A DNA stretch of 18,100 nt from Cladorrhinum sp. PSN259. Its lineage: Eukaryota; Ascomycota; Sordariomycetes; Sordariales; Podosporaceae. The stretch lies in assembly GCA_033725935.1 (NCBI GenBank), contig MU867164.1, forward strand, positions 1 through 18,100, read 5' to 3'. Shown piece by piece: positions 18,051-18,100 of this stretch. A model generated the notes under the pieces. That model worked only from the letters and a program-made list of their open reading frames with translations. It searched no databases and was not told the origin of the DNA. A program made the translations under genes and the position numbers. How positions within the stretch are numbered: the stretch's first letter is position 1; each line of letters starts with the position of its first letter.

Positions 18051-18100
18051 TACTATAGAATCCTTCCATTGGCCGTAGTAGGCCCGTATCTATATCATAC

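Noticed and set aside
1..18100. tRNA or rRNA genes
   Set aside because: I saw no cloverleaf with A and B boxes and no rRNA-like conserved blocks; the only tRNA-related sequence is the 16-base primer site at 15373-15388.

Overview
The window looks like a piece of repeat-rich, gene-poor heterochromatin from a filamentous ascomycete (Pezizomycotina). It has Ty1/copia LTR retrotransposons, a Tad1-like LINE, a Fot1/pogo DNA transposon and a solo LTR. Nearly all of it shows repeat-induced point mutation (RIP). In every recognisable reading frame the premature stops are TAA or TAG, as expected when CAA, CAG or TGG is hit by C-to-T at CpA or the complementary G-to-A at TpG. No gene here looks intact.

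Layout, left to right. (1) Bases 1-1440, + strand: a broken LINE ORF1 (gag-like, CCHC knuckles). It runs through a junction repeat (about 1440-1567) into (2) a 3'-truncated Fot1/pogo transposase on the - strand (1568-2354), with 17-bp-spaced repeats at its outer end (2411-2443). (3) 2517-3083, - strand: an unknown RIP-killed gene with an exact 17-residue internal duplication. (4) 3425-3937, - strand: a RIP-killed cyclin of the Pho80/Pcl type, the only recognisable host-type gene. (5) 4094-4483, + strand: a clean open coding fragment with no RIP signature, cut by the next element.

(6) 4484-15945: a nested composite. The outer Copia element lies on the - strand, with 557-bp LTRs at 4484-5040 and 15389-15945, an initiator-Met tRNA half-molecule primer site and a polypurine tract. 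Its reverse transcriptase region carries two later insertions: a 493-bp solo LTR (11666-12158, target duplication TCTAG) and a complete 5,450-bp second Copia (6076-11525, 264-bp LTRs, target duplication TAGCT). Removing both with one duplication copy each leaves an element of about 5.5 kb whose RT frame reads straight across both sites. The outer element itself has no matching target duplication, and its two flanks differ completely in RIP state.

(7) 15946-18100: AT-rich, heavily mutated DNA. It contains a decayed copy of the solo-LTR family (16620-17105) preceded by a purine tract. Near the window end, inverted, is a relative of the 1440-1567 junction repeat.

Nothing here works together as a pathway; the window records successive insertion, RIP and rearrangement. 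The most unusual items are the RIP-inactivated cyclin copy, the unmutated coding island beside the outer element, and the missing target duplication of that element.
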